Source of the DNA: Prevotellaceae bacterium
Lineage (GTDB): Bacteria > Bacteroidota > Bacteroidia > Bacteroidales > Bacteroidaceae
NCBI GenBank assembly: GCA_022508635.1
Contig: JAFLUV010000025.1
Location: forward strand, 1-18,195
Direction of reading: 5' to 3'
Length of the DNA: 18,195 nucleotides
Every line of letters begins with the position of its first letter. The first letter of the stretch is position 1. This document shows positions 1 to 7,538 of the stretch, piece after piece. Position numbers and translations under genes: made by a program. The notes under the pieces are model-generated. The model saw only the letters and a program-made list of their open reading frames with translations. It did no database searches and was not told the DNA's origin.

Positions 1-53
1 CAACGACCCCATGATTAACAGTCATGTGCTCTAACCAACTGAGCTACTGAAGC
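1..53 (-). tRNA. tRNA-Asn (GUU), 3' part cut by the window edge
   Basis: Read on the minus strand, the sequence begins with a 7-nt acceptor strand GCTTCAG (53 down to 47). It continues with a D-arm of the usual form TAGCTCAGTTGGTTAGAGC, then an anticodon arm with stem CATGA/TCATG and loop CTGTTAA. The anticodon GTT (complement of AAC at 17-19) specifies asparagine. The variable loop and the start of the T-arm are visible at the edge; the rest of the T-arm and the acceptor 3' strand lie outside, so the gene is partial. Identity is read from the anticodon and loop, not from a covariance model. Confidence 0.93.
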
Positions 54-85
54 AGTTTTTTTGAGTTTTTCTCTCAATTGCGGTG

Positions 86-116
86 CAAAGGTATAGGTTT
101 TTTCGGAAATATGCAA
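86..116 (-). promoter_or_regulatory. Promoter for tRNA-Asn (TAnnTTTG type)
   Basis: On the minus strand TACCTTTG occupies 93-86, matching the Bacteroidota -7 box TAnnTTTG, and a TTG lies at 116-114, 20 bp upstream, where the -33 TTTG element is expected. Transcription would start near 79 and run into the tRNA about 26 nt later. The -33 element overlaps the rightward -7 box at 117-124 almost edge to edge, so the two promoters are back to back. Confidence 0.6.
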
Positions 117-124
117 TATCTTTG
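117..124 (+). promoter_or_regulatory. Probable -7 box for the S41 protease gene
   Basis: TATCTTTG is an exact match to the Bacteroidota TAnnTTTG -7 consensus and lies 75 bp before the protease start codon. The -33 region, around 97-104, is a T-run rather than a clean TTTG, so the upstream element is weak. The predicted start of transcription is near 131. Confidence 0.55.
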
Positions 125-199
125 CAGAAATTTTTGCATCTAATGAAGAAAATAATAGACAACGTTGCCTGTGGGGCAGTATAGGAAGCAAAGAGATTT

Positions 200-1849
200 A
201 TGAAGTACAGGACTTATATATATATATTGATGTGTATGCTACCTCTCTGTGTAGCCGCACAGAAAAAAGAAAACGCAAACTCTGCCATCAGTCGCAATCT
301 GGAGCTTTTTAACGACATTTACAAGCAATTAGACCTTTTTTATGTTGATTCGCTCAATGCCGACACGGTGATAGGCTGGGGCATACGTTCCATGTTACGG
401 CAGGTGGATCCCTTCACTGACTACTTTCCTGAGGAAGATGAAGACCTCCGTCAGATGGCAACTGGCAAGTATGCCGGTATAGGTAGTTTAATCCGCTATC
501 ATAGGAAAGAACAAAGAGCAGTTATCAGCGAACCTTATGAGGGTACGCCCAGTCAACTTGCAGGTGTCCAGGCAGGTGATGTCATTCTTTCCATTGACGG
601 CAAGGATGTGAAGGGAATGCTTACACCCAAGGTGAGTAGTATGCTTCGTGGTGAGGCAGGCACCACGTTCGAACTGAAAGTGCGACGAGGGCAAGAGGAA
701 AAATCTTTCCTTATCACTCGTCAAACAATTCAGCTGCCACAAGTACCTTATTTCGGGATGCTTAGCGATGGACAGACTGGTTACATCTTTCTGACTGGTT
801 TTACGGAGGGAGCCTGTCGGGAAGTGCGTGATGCCTTGGATCGTTTGCGCCGACAAGGAGCCAAACGGCTTGTGTTCGACCTTCGGGGAAACCCAGGCGG
901 AGCAATCAACGAAGCAGTTGACATTGCAAACCTTTTCCTGCCGAAAGGTAAGAAAGTTGTCTATACACGCGGCAAAATGTCGTACACCAACCGTGAATAC
1001 TATACCGCCACGGAACCTATGGATAGCGTTATGCCGCTTGTGGTACTCGTAGATGGTACCTCTGCTTCTGCCTCCGAGATTGTTTCTGGTGCTTTGCAGG
1101 ACTTTGATCGTGCTGTTATTATGGGCTCCCGCACCTACGGCAAGGGATTTGTGCAAATGATACGCGAGGTGCCTTACCACGGCAGCCTCAAGTTGACTAC
1201 CAGCCGCTACTATATCCCCAGCGGACGTTGCATACAGGCATATGATTACCGTCACCTGAACGCAGATGGCTCAGTAGGTATCGTGCCCGACAGCCTGACA
1301 CACCTTTTCCACACGGCTGGCGGACGTGAGGTACGTGACGGAGGCGGTATCAAACCCGACGTAGAGGTAAAGCCTGATAGCCTGCCGACAATAATATACG
1401 AGTTAGTGGAAAGCGATGAATTCTTCGACTACGTTACTAACTACTACCATGGTCACCCCACTATTCCACCCATTGGAGAGTTCCGTCTCAGTGATGAGGA
1501 TTATGCTGCTTTTGTTGACAGCATACAGACAAGCGGCTTCGAGGCAGGCAAGCCTTGCAGGGAGGTACTCCGACTGATGCGTGATATCGTCCGTCGCGAA
1601 GGCTATCAGGAGATGGTACAGGCAGAACTTGATGTCCTGGAGGAGAAACTTACTAACAACGATGTCCGTGCCGACCTGATGCGTTTCCGCAGTAAGATAG
1701 AACCTTATCTATGCGACGAAATAGCACATCGTTACTACTACCAAAGGGGAGGCGTACAGCAGCAACTTATAGACGACCCTTGTATCGTGCGTGCTTTGCA
1801 AGTGCTCTCAAGCAACGAATATAAGGATCTTCTCAAGGCTGTCCCTTAG
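200..1849 (+). CDS. Secreted S41-family C-terminal processing peptidase with PDZ domain
   Basis: This 549-residue protein is a serine protease of the CtpA/Prc (tail-specific protease) type, expected to act in the periplasm or on the outer surface on C-termini of exported proteins. Residues 1-20 form a signal peptide ending in CVAAQ. A PDZ domain covers roughly 86-165 (GVQAGDVILSIDGKDV). The S41 core follows at about 190-395. The catalytic motif GTSASASEIVSGALQD puts the nucleophile at Ser290, and TYGKGFVQ supplies the general base Lys315. The spacing (Ser290, Asp301, Lys315) matches E. coli Prc S430/D441/K455 exactly, so the enzyme looks active. Residues 400-549 are a helical C-terminal extension. 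The ATG at 200 is chosen because it directly precedes the signal peptide. A TAnnTTTG promoter lies at 117-124, and the next gene follows 46 bp later on the same strand. The physiological substrate cannot be read from the sequence. Confidence 0.93.
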   Translation: MKYRTYIYILMCMLPLCVAAQKKENANSAISRNLELFNDIYKQLDLFYVDSLNADTVIGWGIRSMLRQVDPFTDYFPEEDEDLRQMATGKYAGIGSLIRYHRKEQRAVISEPYEGTPSQLAGVQAGDVILSIDGKDVKGMLTPKVSSMLRGEAGTTFELKVRRGQEEKSFLITRQTIQLPQVPYFGMLSDGQTGYIFLTGFTEGACREVRDALDRLRRQGAKRLVFDLRGNPGGAINEAVDIANLFLPKGKKVVYTRGKMSYTNREYYTATEPMDSVMPLVVLVDGTSASASEIVSGALQDFDRAVIMGSRTYGKGFVQMIREVPYHGSLKLTTSRYYIPSGRCIQAYDYRHLNADGSVGIVPDSLTHLFHTAGGREVRDGGGIKPDVEVKPDSLPTIIYELVESDEFFDYVTNYYHGHPTIPPIGEFRLSDEDYAAFVDSIQTSGFEAGKPCREVLRLMRDIVRREGYQEMVQAELDVLEEKLTNNDVRADLMRFRSKIEPYLCDEIAHRYYYQRGGVQQQLIDDPCIVRALQVLSSNEYKDLLKAVP

Positions 1850-1895
1850 AGAGTTTACAGACAGCAAATCAGAATAGGCTCACGAACCGAAAACA

Positions 1896-3359
1896 ATGAA
1901 AAAAACATACCTCTTTTTACTGCTTTGTCTTCAATGGGCAATGATACAGGCACAAGAAGTAGCTCTGCCCGATACACTGGAGGGTGACAATATCATCCGT
2001 GTACTTGCCATTGGCAATAGTTTCTCACAGGATGCTGTAGAGCAGTACCTTTACGAATTGGCAGAAGAAGCTGGTGTGAAAATGATTATTGGTAATGCCT
2101 ATCGTGGCGGACAGGGTCTCCAATCGCATTGGATTGATGTGACGGAGGCGAACAATACCTTCGAATATCGTAAGGTACAGGATGGGCAGCGTTCCAACAT
2201 ATCTCATATGGCACTCGCTGACATCATCACCGATGAACCTTGGCAGTACATCACTTTCCAGCAGGTGAGCCAAGAGTCGGGACTCACTGTAACCTTCGAA
2301 CCATATCTGACCCATTTGATACAATACACACAAGGCTTACAGACGAATCCTAATGCCGTCTACGGCTATCACCAGACATGGGCATATTCCCATGACAGTA
2401 CGCATAGTGGCTTTGCCAACTACGGCAATCGCCAGGAGGTGATGTATGACAGCATCTGCTTTGCTGTGCAATATGCCATGGCAATGCATCCGGAACTGAG
2501 TTTTGTAGTTCCCAGTGGTACAGCGATACAGAATGCCCGCACTACCTATTTGGGTGATAACATGAACCGTGACGGCTATCACTTGGATCTGAAAATAGGA
2601 CGCTACATTGCTGCCTGTACTTGGTTGGAAGCTATCACAGGAATCTCGTCCGTAGGTTTCAGCTATAGTCCCGATGGTGTAGACTTCGTGACTGCTCATA
2701 CCTGTCAGGTGGCTGCTCACAATGCCGTGGAGCATCCTTTCGAATGTACGGTGCTTGACTATGAAGGCTTTCGCGCCGTCAACGACATCGTCCCAACGGG
2801 ATTAGTGAAATTTAATTTTGGGCAAGAGCGGACAACCGATCCTACCTGGAATGATATCATGCCCGCCACGCGAACATATACCAACATTTTGGACACCAAC
2901 ATGAATCCTACTGCTATTCTTATGACATTCACGGGTGATTTTGGCGGTGCCAATAAGAATGGTGCACCATATACGACCACCAGGATGCTCATGCCATCAG
3001 ACGTGTCCCAGTCCGCTCTATGGGGCTATGCTACGGGCAAGTTCGGTACCCAAGGTCCGCGTGGAAGCGCGACGATCCGCCTGAGCCACCTCAATCCGGA
3101 ACTGACCTACGAGCTGACCATCTTCTCTTCTCGTATGGGCAGCCAGGATTTTCGGCAGACGAGTTTTATCGTACAAGGAGAAGATACATGGGCCGATGCT
3201 ATACAGTCCTCAAACAATTCAAGCGAGACAGCGACGATAAAGGGTGTACGTTCCACAGCTGACGGACACGTGACTCTGACTGTGATGCCTGGTGCAATCA
3301 ATACTAGTCCCAATAGTTTCTACTATCTAAATGCGATGACTATCAAGGCACACAAATAG
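1896..3359 (+). CDS. Secreted DUF4886 (SGNH-hydrolase-like) protein
   Basis: This 487-residue protein carries a signal peptide (MKKTYLFLLL..., cleavage near IQA-QE). Residues 35-250 resemble the DUF4886 family, a branch of the SGNH/GDSL esterase fold. The N-terminal block reads VLAIGNSFSQDAV with the likely nucleophile Ser42 in GNS. The C-terminal block reads DGYHLD, giving the D-x-x-H pair Asp226/His229. The hydrolytic residues are therefore present and an acyl- or acetyl-esterase activity, probably on glycans, is plausible but inferred. Residues about 300-487 form a second, probably beta-sandwich domain (from FNFGQERTTDPTWND) of a kind often found behind SGNH domains in this phylum. The gene follows the protease by 46 bp, so it may be co-transcribed. 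No polysaccharide-utilisation genes flank it, so the substrate is unknown. Confidence 0.85.
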   Translation: MKKTYLFLLLCLQWAMIQAQEVALPDTLEGDNIIRVLAIGNSFSQDAVEQYLYELAEEAGVKMIIGNAYRGGQGLQSHWIDVTEANNTFEYRKVQDGQRSNISHMALADIITDEPWQYITFQQVSQESGLTVTFEPYLTHLIQYTQGLQTNPNAVYGYHQTWAYSHDSTHSGFANYGNRQEVMYDSICFAVQYAMAMHPELSFVVPSGTAIQNARTTYLGDNMNRDGYHLDLKIGRYIAACTWLEAITGISSVGFSYSPDGVDFVTAHTCQVAAHNAVEHPFECTVLDYEGFRAVNDIVPTGLVKFNFGQERTTDPTWNDIMPATRTYTNILDTNMNPTAILMTFTGDFGGANKNGAPYTTTRMLMPSDVSQSALWGYATGKFGTQGPRGSATIRLSHLNPELTYELTIFSSRMGSQDFRQTSFIVQGEDTWADAIQSSNNSSETATIKGVRSTADGHVTLTVMPGAINTSPNSFYYLNAMTIKAHK

Positions 3360-3407
3360 GAGCCTTTTCACTTCTGCAGAAATAAATAAATTTAAAAATA
3401 CGTAAGC

Positions 3408-3432
3408 AACTGCCATGCCTCTACTGGCAGTT
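3408..3432 (+). terminator. Hairpin after the DUF4886 gene, possible weak terminator
   Basis: AACTGCCA (3408-3415) and TGGCAGTT (3425-3432) pair perfectly over 8 bp with a 9-nt loop. Only a short T-run follows, so this is at best a weak intrinsic terminator. A second small inverted repeat, CTCC-tttaag-GGAG, follows at about 3437-3450. Both lie in the 110-bp gap between the DUF4886 gene and the SecB-like gene, where I find no clear TAnnTTTG promoter. Confidence 0.35.
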
Positions 3433-3469
3433 TCCTCTCCTTTAAGGGAGTGTTAGGGGTAATAATAAA

Positions 3470-3955
3470 ATGAACAAACAGATTCAAATTCAATTCCGCC
3501 TGATGGATGTCAGGCAACTACAGTTCGTCAACCTTGCCAATGAGTGGCCAGAGGGCGAGATGCAAGTCAATAACCAACTGCAATTCAATAGTGAAGTCGA
3601 TAAGCGCATTATCCGTTGCAACGCAAACTTTGAATATAAGAAAAATGACATCACGCAGCTTATCTTGGGTGTGCAGGCGGTTTTCGAGTTTACGCGAGAG
3701 AGCTGGAGCGCACTTTATCAGCTCAATGGCGACCAGTGGGTAGTGCCTGCAGGCCTTGCGCAGCACATGGCAGATATTACCATAGGTTGCGCCCGCGGTA
3801 TCATGGCGGTACGTAGCGAGGAAGCTGGCATACCCAAGCAAATACTTCCACTTATCAATCCTGCCCAGGTCATGCGCAATAACATTGCCTTCAAGCGTAT
3901 ACCGCAGCAGTCCGCAGGTACTATTCCAATGGATGGAACTCTGGGAACGGCATGA
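3470..3955 (+). CDS. SecB-like chaperone-fold protein
   Basis: This 161-residue cytoplasmic protein has no signal peptide or membrane segment. Its pattern fits the SecB-like family of Bacteroidota: alternating beta-strands with charged turns (RIIRCNANFEYKKND, residues 47-60; LILGVQAVFEF, 64-74), then the most recognisable block VVPAGLAQHMADITIGCARGI (91-111). Next comes a proline-rich end of the domain, ILPLINPAQVM (125-135). SecB holds preproteins unfolded for SecA, and SecB-like relatives also serve as chaperones for specific partners. Which role applies here is not visible: no toxin-antitoxin pair sits next to it. The last 25 residues look disordered. The start is the ATG at 3470 after an A/T-rich leader. 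Family assignment is by motif memory, not by alignment. Confidence 0.7.
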   Translation: MNKQIQIQFRLMDVRQLQFVNLANEWPEGEMQVNNQLQFNSEVDKRIIRCNANFEYKKNDITQLILGVQAVFEFTRESWSALYQLNGDQWVVPAGLAQHMADITIGCARGIMAVRSEEAGIPKQILPLINPAQVMRNNIAFKRIPQQSAGTIPMDGTLGTA

Positions 3956-3972
3956 TAGCTGACAAAGCTATC
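3954..3972 (+). terminator. Small hairpin at the end of the SecB-like gene
   Basis: GATAGCT (3954-3960) and AGCTATC (3966-3972) form a perfect 7-bp stem with a 5-nt loop (gacaa), overlapping the stop codon. No U-tract follows, so a terminator function is uncertain. Confidence 0.25.
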
Positions 3973-4022
3973 CGGCACGGTTTGTAAGGGGGAAGATGCT
4001 CAGTAATAAAATAAACCAATAA

Positions 4023-4054
4023 TTTGTATTTCTCTCGCTTTCTTCGTATCTTTG
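4023..4054 (+). promoter_or_regulatory. Promoter of the der operon (TTTG-N20-TAnnTTTG)
   Basis: TTTG at 4023-4026 is followed after exactly 20 bp by TATCTTTG at 4047-4054, a full match to the Bacteroidota -33/-7 arrangement. The predicted start of transcription is near 4061, giving an untranslated leader of about 70 nt before the chosen ATG of der. It is the best-formed promoter in the window and heads a run of same-strand genes. Confidence 0.75.
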
Positions 4055-4129
4055 CAGCGAAAAGAAACTAAAAATTAAGGATTGGGGATGAGGCAAATTC
4101 CTTGTCTTCAATCCTCAGTATTAAGAAAT

Positions 4130-5440
4130 ATGTCAAACATAGTAGCTATAGTGGGACGTCCTAATGTGGGCAAAAGTACCTTATTCAACCGCTTGACGCA
4201 GACGCGCCATGCCATTGTGAGTGATGAAGCAGGTACAACGCGTGACCGTCAGTATGGCAAATGTGAATGGGGGCAGCGTGAGTTCTCCGTTATTGATACT
4301 GGTGGATGGGTAGTGGGTAGCGATGATATTTTCGAGGAGGAAATTCGCAAGCAAGTCAAGCTTGCAACGGACGAAGCGGATGTTATTCTCTTTCTCGTCG
4401 ACATTCATAACGGCGTGACCGACTTGGACGAGGCTGTGGCTGGTATCTTGCGTCGTTCGAAGAAACCTATCCTGCTTATTTGCAATAAAATGGATAATAA
4501 CGAGACGTACCTTGCTGCTGAGTTCTACTCCTTGGGACTCGGTGACCCGCAGTGTATCTCAGCTGCTACAGGTAGTGGCACGGGCGACCTGCTCGATCTC
4601 GTGATTAACCTGTTCCCAAAAGAAGGCAATGTCCTGCCCGAAGAGAATATCCCACGCTTTGCCGTCGTAGGTCGCCCGAATGTAGGCAAGTCTAGTCTCG
4701 TCAATGCCTTCATCGGTGAGGAGAGGAACATTGTCACCGACATTGCAGGCACCACCCGCGACAGTATCTATACGCGCTATGATAAGTTTGGTTTTGATTT
4801 CTATTTAGTTGACACGGCAGGTATCCGTCGCAAGAACAAGGTGAGCGAAGACTTGGAGTTTTACAGTGTGATGCGTTCCATTCGTAGCATTGAGAACAGC
4901 GATGTCTGTATCCTTATGATAGATGCTACGCGCGGTATTGAAGCACAGGATCTCAATATCTTCCAGATTATCCAGAGGAACCAGAAGAGCCTCGTTGTAG
5001 TGGTCAACAAGTGGGATCTTGTATCTGACAAGGACACTAAGGTAATAAGGACGATGGAGAATGCCATCCGCGAGCGTATGGCTCCTTTTACAGATTTCCC
5101 CATTATCTTCGGTTCGGCCCTGACTAAGCAACGCATCTTTCGCGTATTGGAGACGGCGAAGGGTGTGTATGAGAACCGTACACGCAAGGTTTCTACCCAT
5201 AAACTTAACGAAGAGATGTTGCCCCTCATTGAGGCCTATCCGCCCCCGTCTATGAAGGGTAAGTACATCAAGATAAAGTACTGCATGCAGATACCTGACA
5301 CACGTGTGCCGTCGTTCGTCTTCTATGCCAACCTGCCGCAGTATGTCAAGGAGCCCTATAAGCGTTTCCTCGAGAACAAGATCCGTGAGCGCTGGAATTT
5401 CAGTGGGTGTCCAATCAATATATTTATCAGGCAAAAGTAA
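4130..5440 (+). CDS. der: Ribosome-assembly GTPase Der (EngA)
   Basis: Der is an essential double-GTPase that helps assemble the 50S ribosomal subunit in the cytoplasm. The 436-residue product has the expected two tandem G-domains. The first has its P-loop GRPNVGKS at residues 9-16, a TTRD switch and NKMD at 119-122. The second has its P-loop GRPNVGKS at 181-188, DTAG, and NKWD at 293-296. A KH-like C-terminal domain (about 350-436) ends in the usual PINIFIRQK-type tail. The ATG at 4130 is preferred over an in-frame TTG at 4082, because family members begin immediately before the first P-loop and the extra 16 residues look like leader sequence. It is the first gene of a closely spaced plus-strand group; the next start codon is 21 bp downstream. 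Confidence 0.97.
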   Translation: MSNIVAIVGRPNVGKSTLFNRLTQTRHAIVSDEAGTTRDRQYGKCEWGQREFSVIDTGGWVVGSDDIFEEEIRKQVKLATDEADVILFLVDIHNGVTDLDEAVAGILRRSKKPILLICNKMDNNETYLAAEFYSLGLGDPQCISAATGSGTGDLLDLVINLFPKEGNVLPEENIPRFAVVGRPNVGKSSLVNAFIGEERNIVTDIAGTTRDSIYTRYDKFGFDFYLVDTAGIRRKNKVSEDLEFYSVMRSIRSIENSDVCILMIDATRGIEAQDLNIFQIIQRNQKSLVVVVNKWDLVSDKDTKVIRTMENAIRERMAPFTDFPIIFGSALTKQRIFRVLETAKGVYENRTRKVSTHKLNEEMLPLIEAYPPPSMKGKYIKIKYCMQIPDTRVPSFVFYANLPQYVKEPYKRFLENKIRERWNFSGCPINIFIRQK

Positions 5441-5461
5441 TATCTCCGGGGGGAACGTGCA

Positions 5462-5851
5462 ATGAACAGACACAACATCCGGAACATCCTCTTGGCGCTC
5501 ATGATGCTTAGCTGCTCGCGAGGTCTCATGACGCACGATGCTGTGCGCGAAGCCGCTGAACAGTACTATACGATGCTCATAGAGGGTGACTATAGGGGCT
5601 TTGTCAACGGCTATGCTGATGCTGCGAGCATGCCGGAAGACTTCCGCAGGCAACTTGAGGATGCTATGGCACAGTTCATGGCTAAGGACGACATGCGGAG
5701 CCTCTGTCGTGTAGAGGCTACAGGTGACAGCCTGTCGCAGGACAGTACGGCCTATGTCAGACTACTGTTGCATTTCAGTGACAGTACCAGCGAGCAGATC
5801 GGCCTTTCCCTCATCCTCGGAAAAGACGGATGGAAGATGTGGGCGCACTGA
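5462..5851 (+). CDS. Small putative lipoprotein, DUF4878/NTF2-like
   Basis: The product has 129 residues. Residues 1-18 read as a short basic and hydrophobic leader ending in MLSC, a passable lipobox with the lipidated cysteine at Cys18, so envelope anchoring is likely. The rest (AAEQYYTMLIEGDYRGFVNGY, then beta-strands ending in DGWKMW) resembles DUF4878/NTF2-like small domains: a helix carrying the GDY turn, followed by curved strands. Such domains usually bind ligands or partners rather than catalyse. It sits 21 bp after der and 80 bp before the MlaE-type permease, so it is probably co-transcribed with both. Function is unknown; a role with the neighbouring lipid-transport genes is only a guess from position. 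Confidence 0.7.
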   Translation: MNRHNIRNILLALMMLSCSRGLMTHDAVREAAEQYYTMLIEGDYRGFVNGYADAASMPEDFRRQLEDAMAQFMAKDDMRSLCRVEATGDSLSQDSTAYVRLLLHFSDSTSEQIGLSLILGKDGWKMWAH

Positions 5852-5931
5852 CTTTCCTTTCAGGACATTGGCAGGCATGGAGATGCAAGCGAGATGATTG
5901 AGTGTTAAACACAGATAGCTATAGAGACATT

Positions 5932-6675
5932 ATGTTCATAACAAAGTGGCTGGCCACCTTTGGCCGATACTTGCAGCTCATGGGACGTGTGCTGAGTTTG
6001 CCCGAGCGTTGGCGCATGTTCATGCGGCAATACGTGCGTGAGATGGGTTCATTAGGCGTGAACTCTATCGGAATTGCGTTGCTCATCAGTTTCTTTATCG
6101 GTGCCGTCATCTGTATCCAGATAAAGCTGAATATCCAGAGCCCTTGGATGCCGACATTCGTGACGGGCTACACGACGCGCGAGATTATGCTGCTGGAGTT
6201 CTCGTCAAGCATCATGTGTCTTATCTTAGCAGGAAAGGTGGGGTCGAACATTGCTTCGGAGATCGGTACGATGCGTGTCACGCAGCAGATTGATGCGCTC
6301 GAGATTATGGGGGTCAACTCGGCTTCCTTCCTTATCCTTCCCAAGGTGCTGGGCATGATGACGATGATTCCTTCCCTTGTCGTCTTCAGTATCGTGGCGG
6401 GGTTCTTGGGAGCGTATGCTACTGCTTACGCTGGTATTATTACGCCTGACGACCTTACAGAGGGACTGCTCTATAGCTTCAACCAGTGGTATGTCTGGGC
6501 GAGCATCATCAAGAGCATCGTGTTTGCCTTTATCATCAGCAGTGTGGCTTCCTATCACGGGTATTACGTGGACGGGGGCAGCTTCGACGTGGGTAAGGCG
6601 AGCACTGATGCCGTCGTATCGAGCAGTATGCTCATTCTCTTCAGTGACATCTTTTTGACGCATCTTCTGGCTTAG
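5932..6675 (+). CDS. mlaE: MlaE-type ABC transporter permease
   Basis: This is the membrane subunit of an Mla-type ABC system, which moves phospholipids between the inner membrane and periplasmic MCE proteins. The 247-residue protein has an N-terminal amphipathic helix (residues 7-40) and about five hydrophobic segments. It carries the family hallmark around 99-127, LAGKVGSNIASEIGTMRV followed by QQIDALEIMG, the stretch that contacts the ATPase. I chose the ATG at 5932 over an in-frame GTG at 5902 because homologues begin just before the amphipathic helix. The partner ATPase starts 54 bp downstream. No MlaD/MCE gene is present here, so the substrate-binding partner must be encoded elsewhere. 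Substrate specificity is inferred from family only. Confidence 0.88.
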   Translation: MFITKWLATFGRYLQLMGRVLSLPERWRMFMRQYVREMGSLGVNSIGIALLISFFIGAVICIQIKLNIQSPWMPTFVTGYTTREIMLLEFSSSIMCLILAGKVGSNIASEIGTMRVTQQIDALEIMGVNSASFLILPKVLGMMTMIPSLVVFSIVAGFLGAYATAYAGIITPDDLTEGLLYSFNQWYVWASIIKSIVFAFIISSVASYHGYYVDGGSFDVGKASTDAVVSSSMLILFSDIFLTHLLA

Positions 6676-6729
6676 GCTTTTCTGTGTCGGGAGAGGCAAT
6701 GGTAAACGGTATATAAGAATAATGTGTAA

Positions 6730-7500
6730 ATGATTGAGCTTCAGCATCTATACAAGAGCTTTGGCGACAAGGACGTGCTGATGGACATAAACATGACCTT
6801 CCGCGACGGGCGTACAAACCTCATTATCGGCCAGTCTGGCTCAGGGAAGACGGTCCTAATGAAGAATATCGTGGGGCTGTTCACTCCCACTAGTGGCAAG
6901 ATTCTCTATGACGGGCGCGACTTTGTGGCTATGACGAAGCGCGAGCAGGTGATGCTACGGCGCGAGATGGGGATGATATTCCAGAGTGCTGCGCTTTTCG
7001 ATTCTATGACGGTGCAGGAGAATGTGATGTTCCCTCTGGACATGTTCTCCGACATGAACCAGACGGACAGGATCCAGCGTGCGCGCTTCTGCCTGGAGCG
7101 CGTGAATCTGAAGGGTGCGGAGGACAAGATGCCGGGCGAGATAAGCGGCGGCATGCAGAAGCGCGTGGCTATCGCCCGGGCTATTGCGCTCAATCCGAAG
7201 TACTTGTTCTGCGATGAGCCGAACTCGGGGCTCGACCCGAAGACGAGCCTTGTGATTGACGAGCTGATCAGCGACATTACGCATGAGTACGGCATGACGA
7301 CTATCATCAATACGCACGACATGAACTCGGTGCTGGGCATTGGCGAGAGCATCCTGTATATCTGCGACGGCCACAAGGAGTGGGAGGGCTCGAAGGACGA
7401 TATCATGACGGCTACCAACGAGAGGCTCAATTCCTTTATCTTTGCGAGCGACTTGCTGCGCAAGGTGAAGAGGGAGCAGACTGGCGGGGCGGCTTCCTGA
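6730..7500 (+). CDS. mlaF: MlaF-type ABC transporter ATP-binding protein
   Basis: This cytoplasmic ATPase is expected to drive the adjacent MlaE-type permease. The 256-residue protein has Walker A GQSGSGKT (34-41), a Q-loop around MIFQSAALFDSM, signature ISGGMQKR (138-145), Walker B YLFCDEPNSGLDP (from 158, with Glu163 catalytic) and switch histidine His196 in INTHDMN. The phrase SAALFDSMTVQENVMFPL is typical of the MlaF branch. All catalytic motifs are intact. The ATG at 6730 follows a short A/T-rich spacer. The next gene, another ABC ATPase, begins 38 bp after the stop. Codons are richer in G- and C-endings than in the genes upstream. Confidence 0.9.
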   Translation: MIELQHLYKSFGDKDVLMDINMTFRDGRTNLIIGQSGSGKTVLMKNIVGLFTPTSGKILYDGRDFVAMTKREQVMLRREMGMIFQSAALFDSMTVQENVMFPLDMFSDMNQTDRIQRARFCLERVNLKGAEDKMPGEISGGMQKRVAIARAIALNPKYLFCDEPNSGLDPKTSLVIDELISDITHEYGMTTIINTHDMNSVLGIGESILYICDGHKEWEGSKDDIMTATNERLNSFIFASDLLRKVKREQTGGAAS

Positions 7501-7538
7501 GGGTTCCTCAGGAAGGGGTGTCTGCTGCGGGAAACGAG

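Noticed and set aside
142..183. 13-codon open frame upstream of the S41 protease (possible leader peptide)
   Set aside because: Too short to judge, with no attenuator-like structure and no runs of a regulatory amino acid.
488..1255. 255-codon minus-strand frame opposite the S41 protease
   Set aside because: Shadow frame opposite the catalytic domain; no recognisable motifs.
4805..5653. 282-codon minus-strand frame opposite der
   Set aside because: Shadow frame; der on the other strand has complete conserved GTPase motifs.
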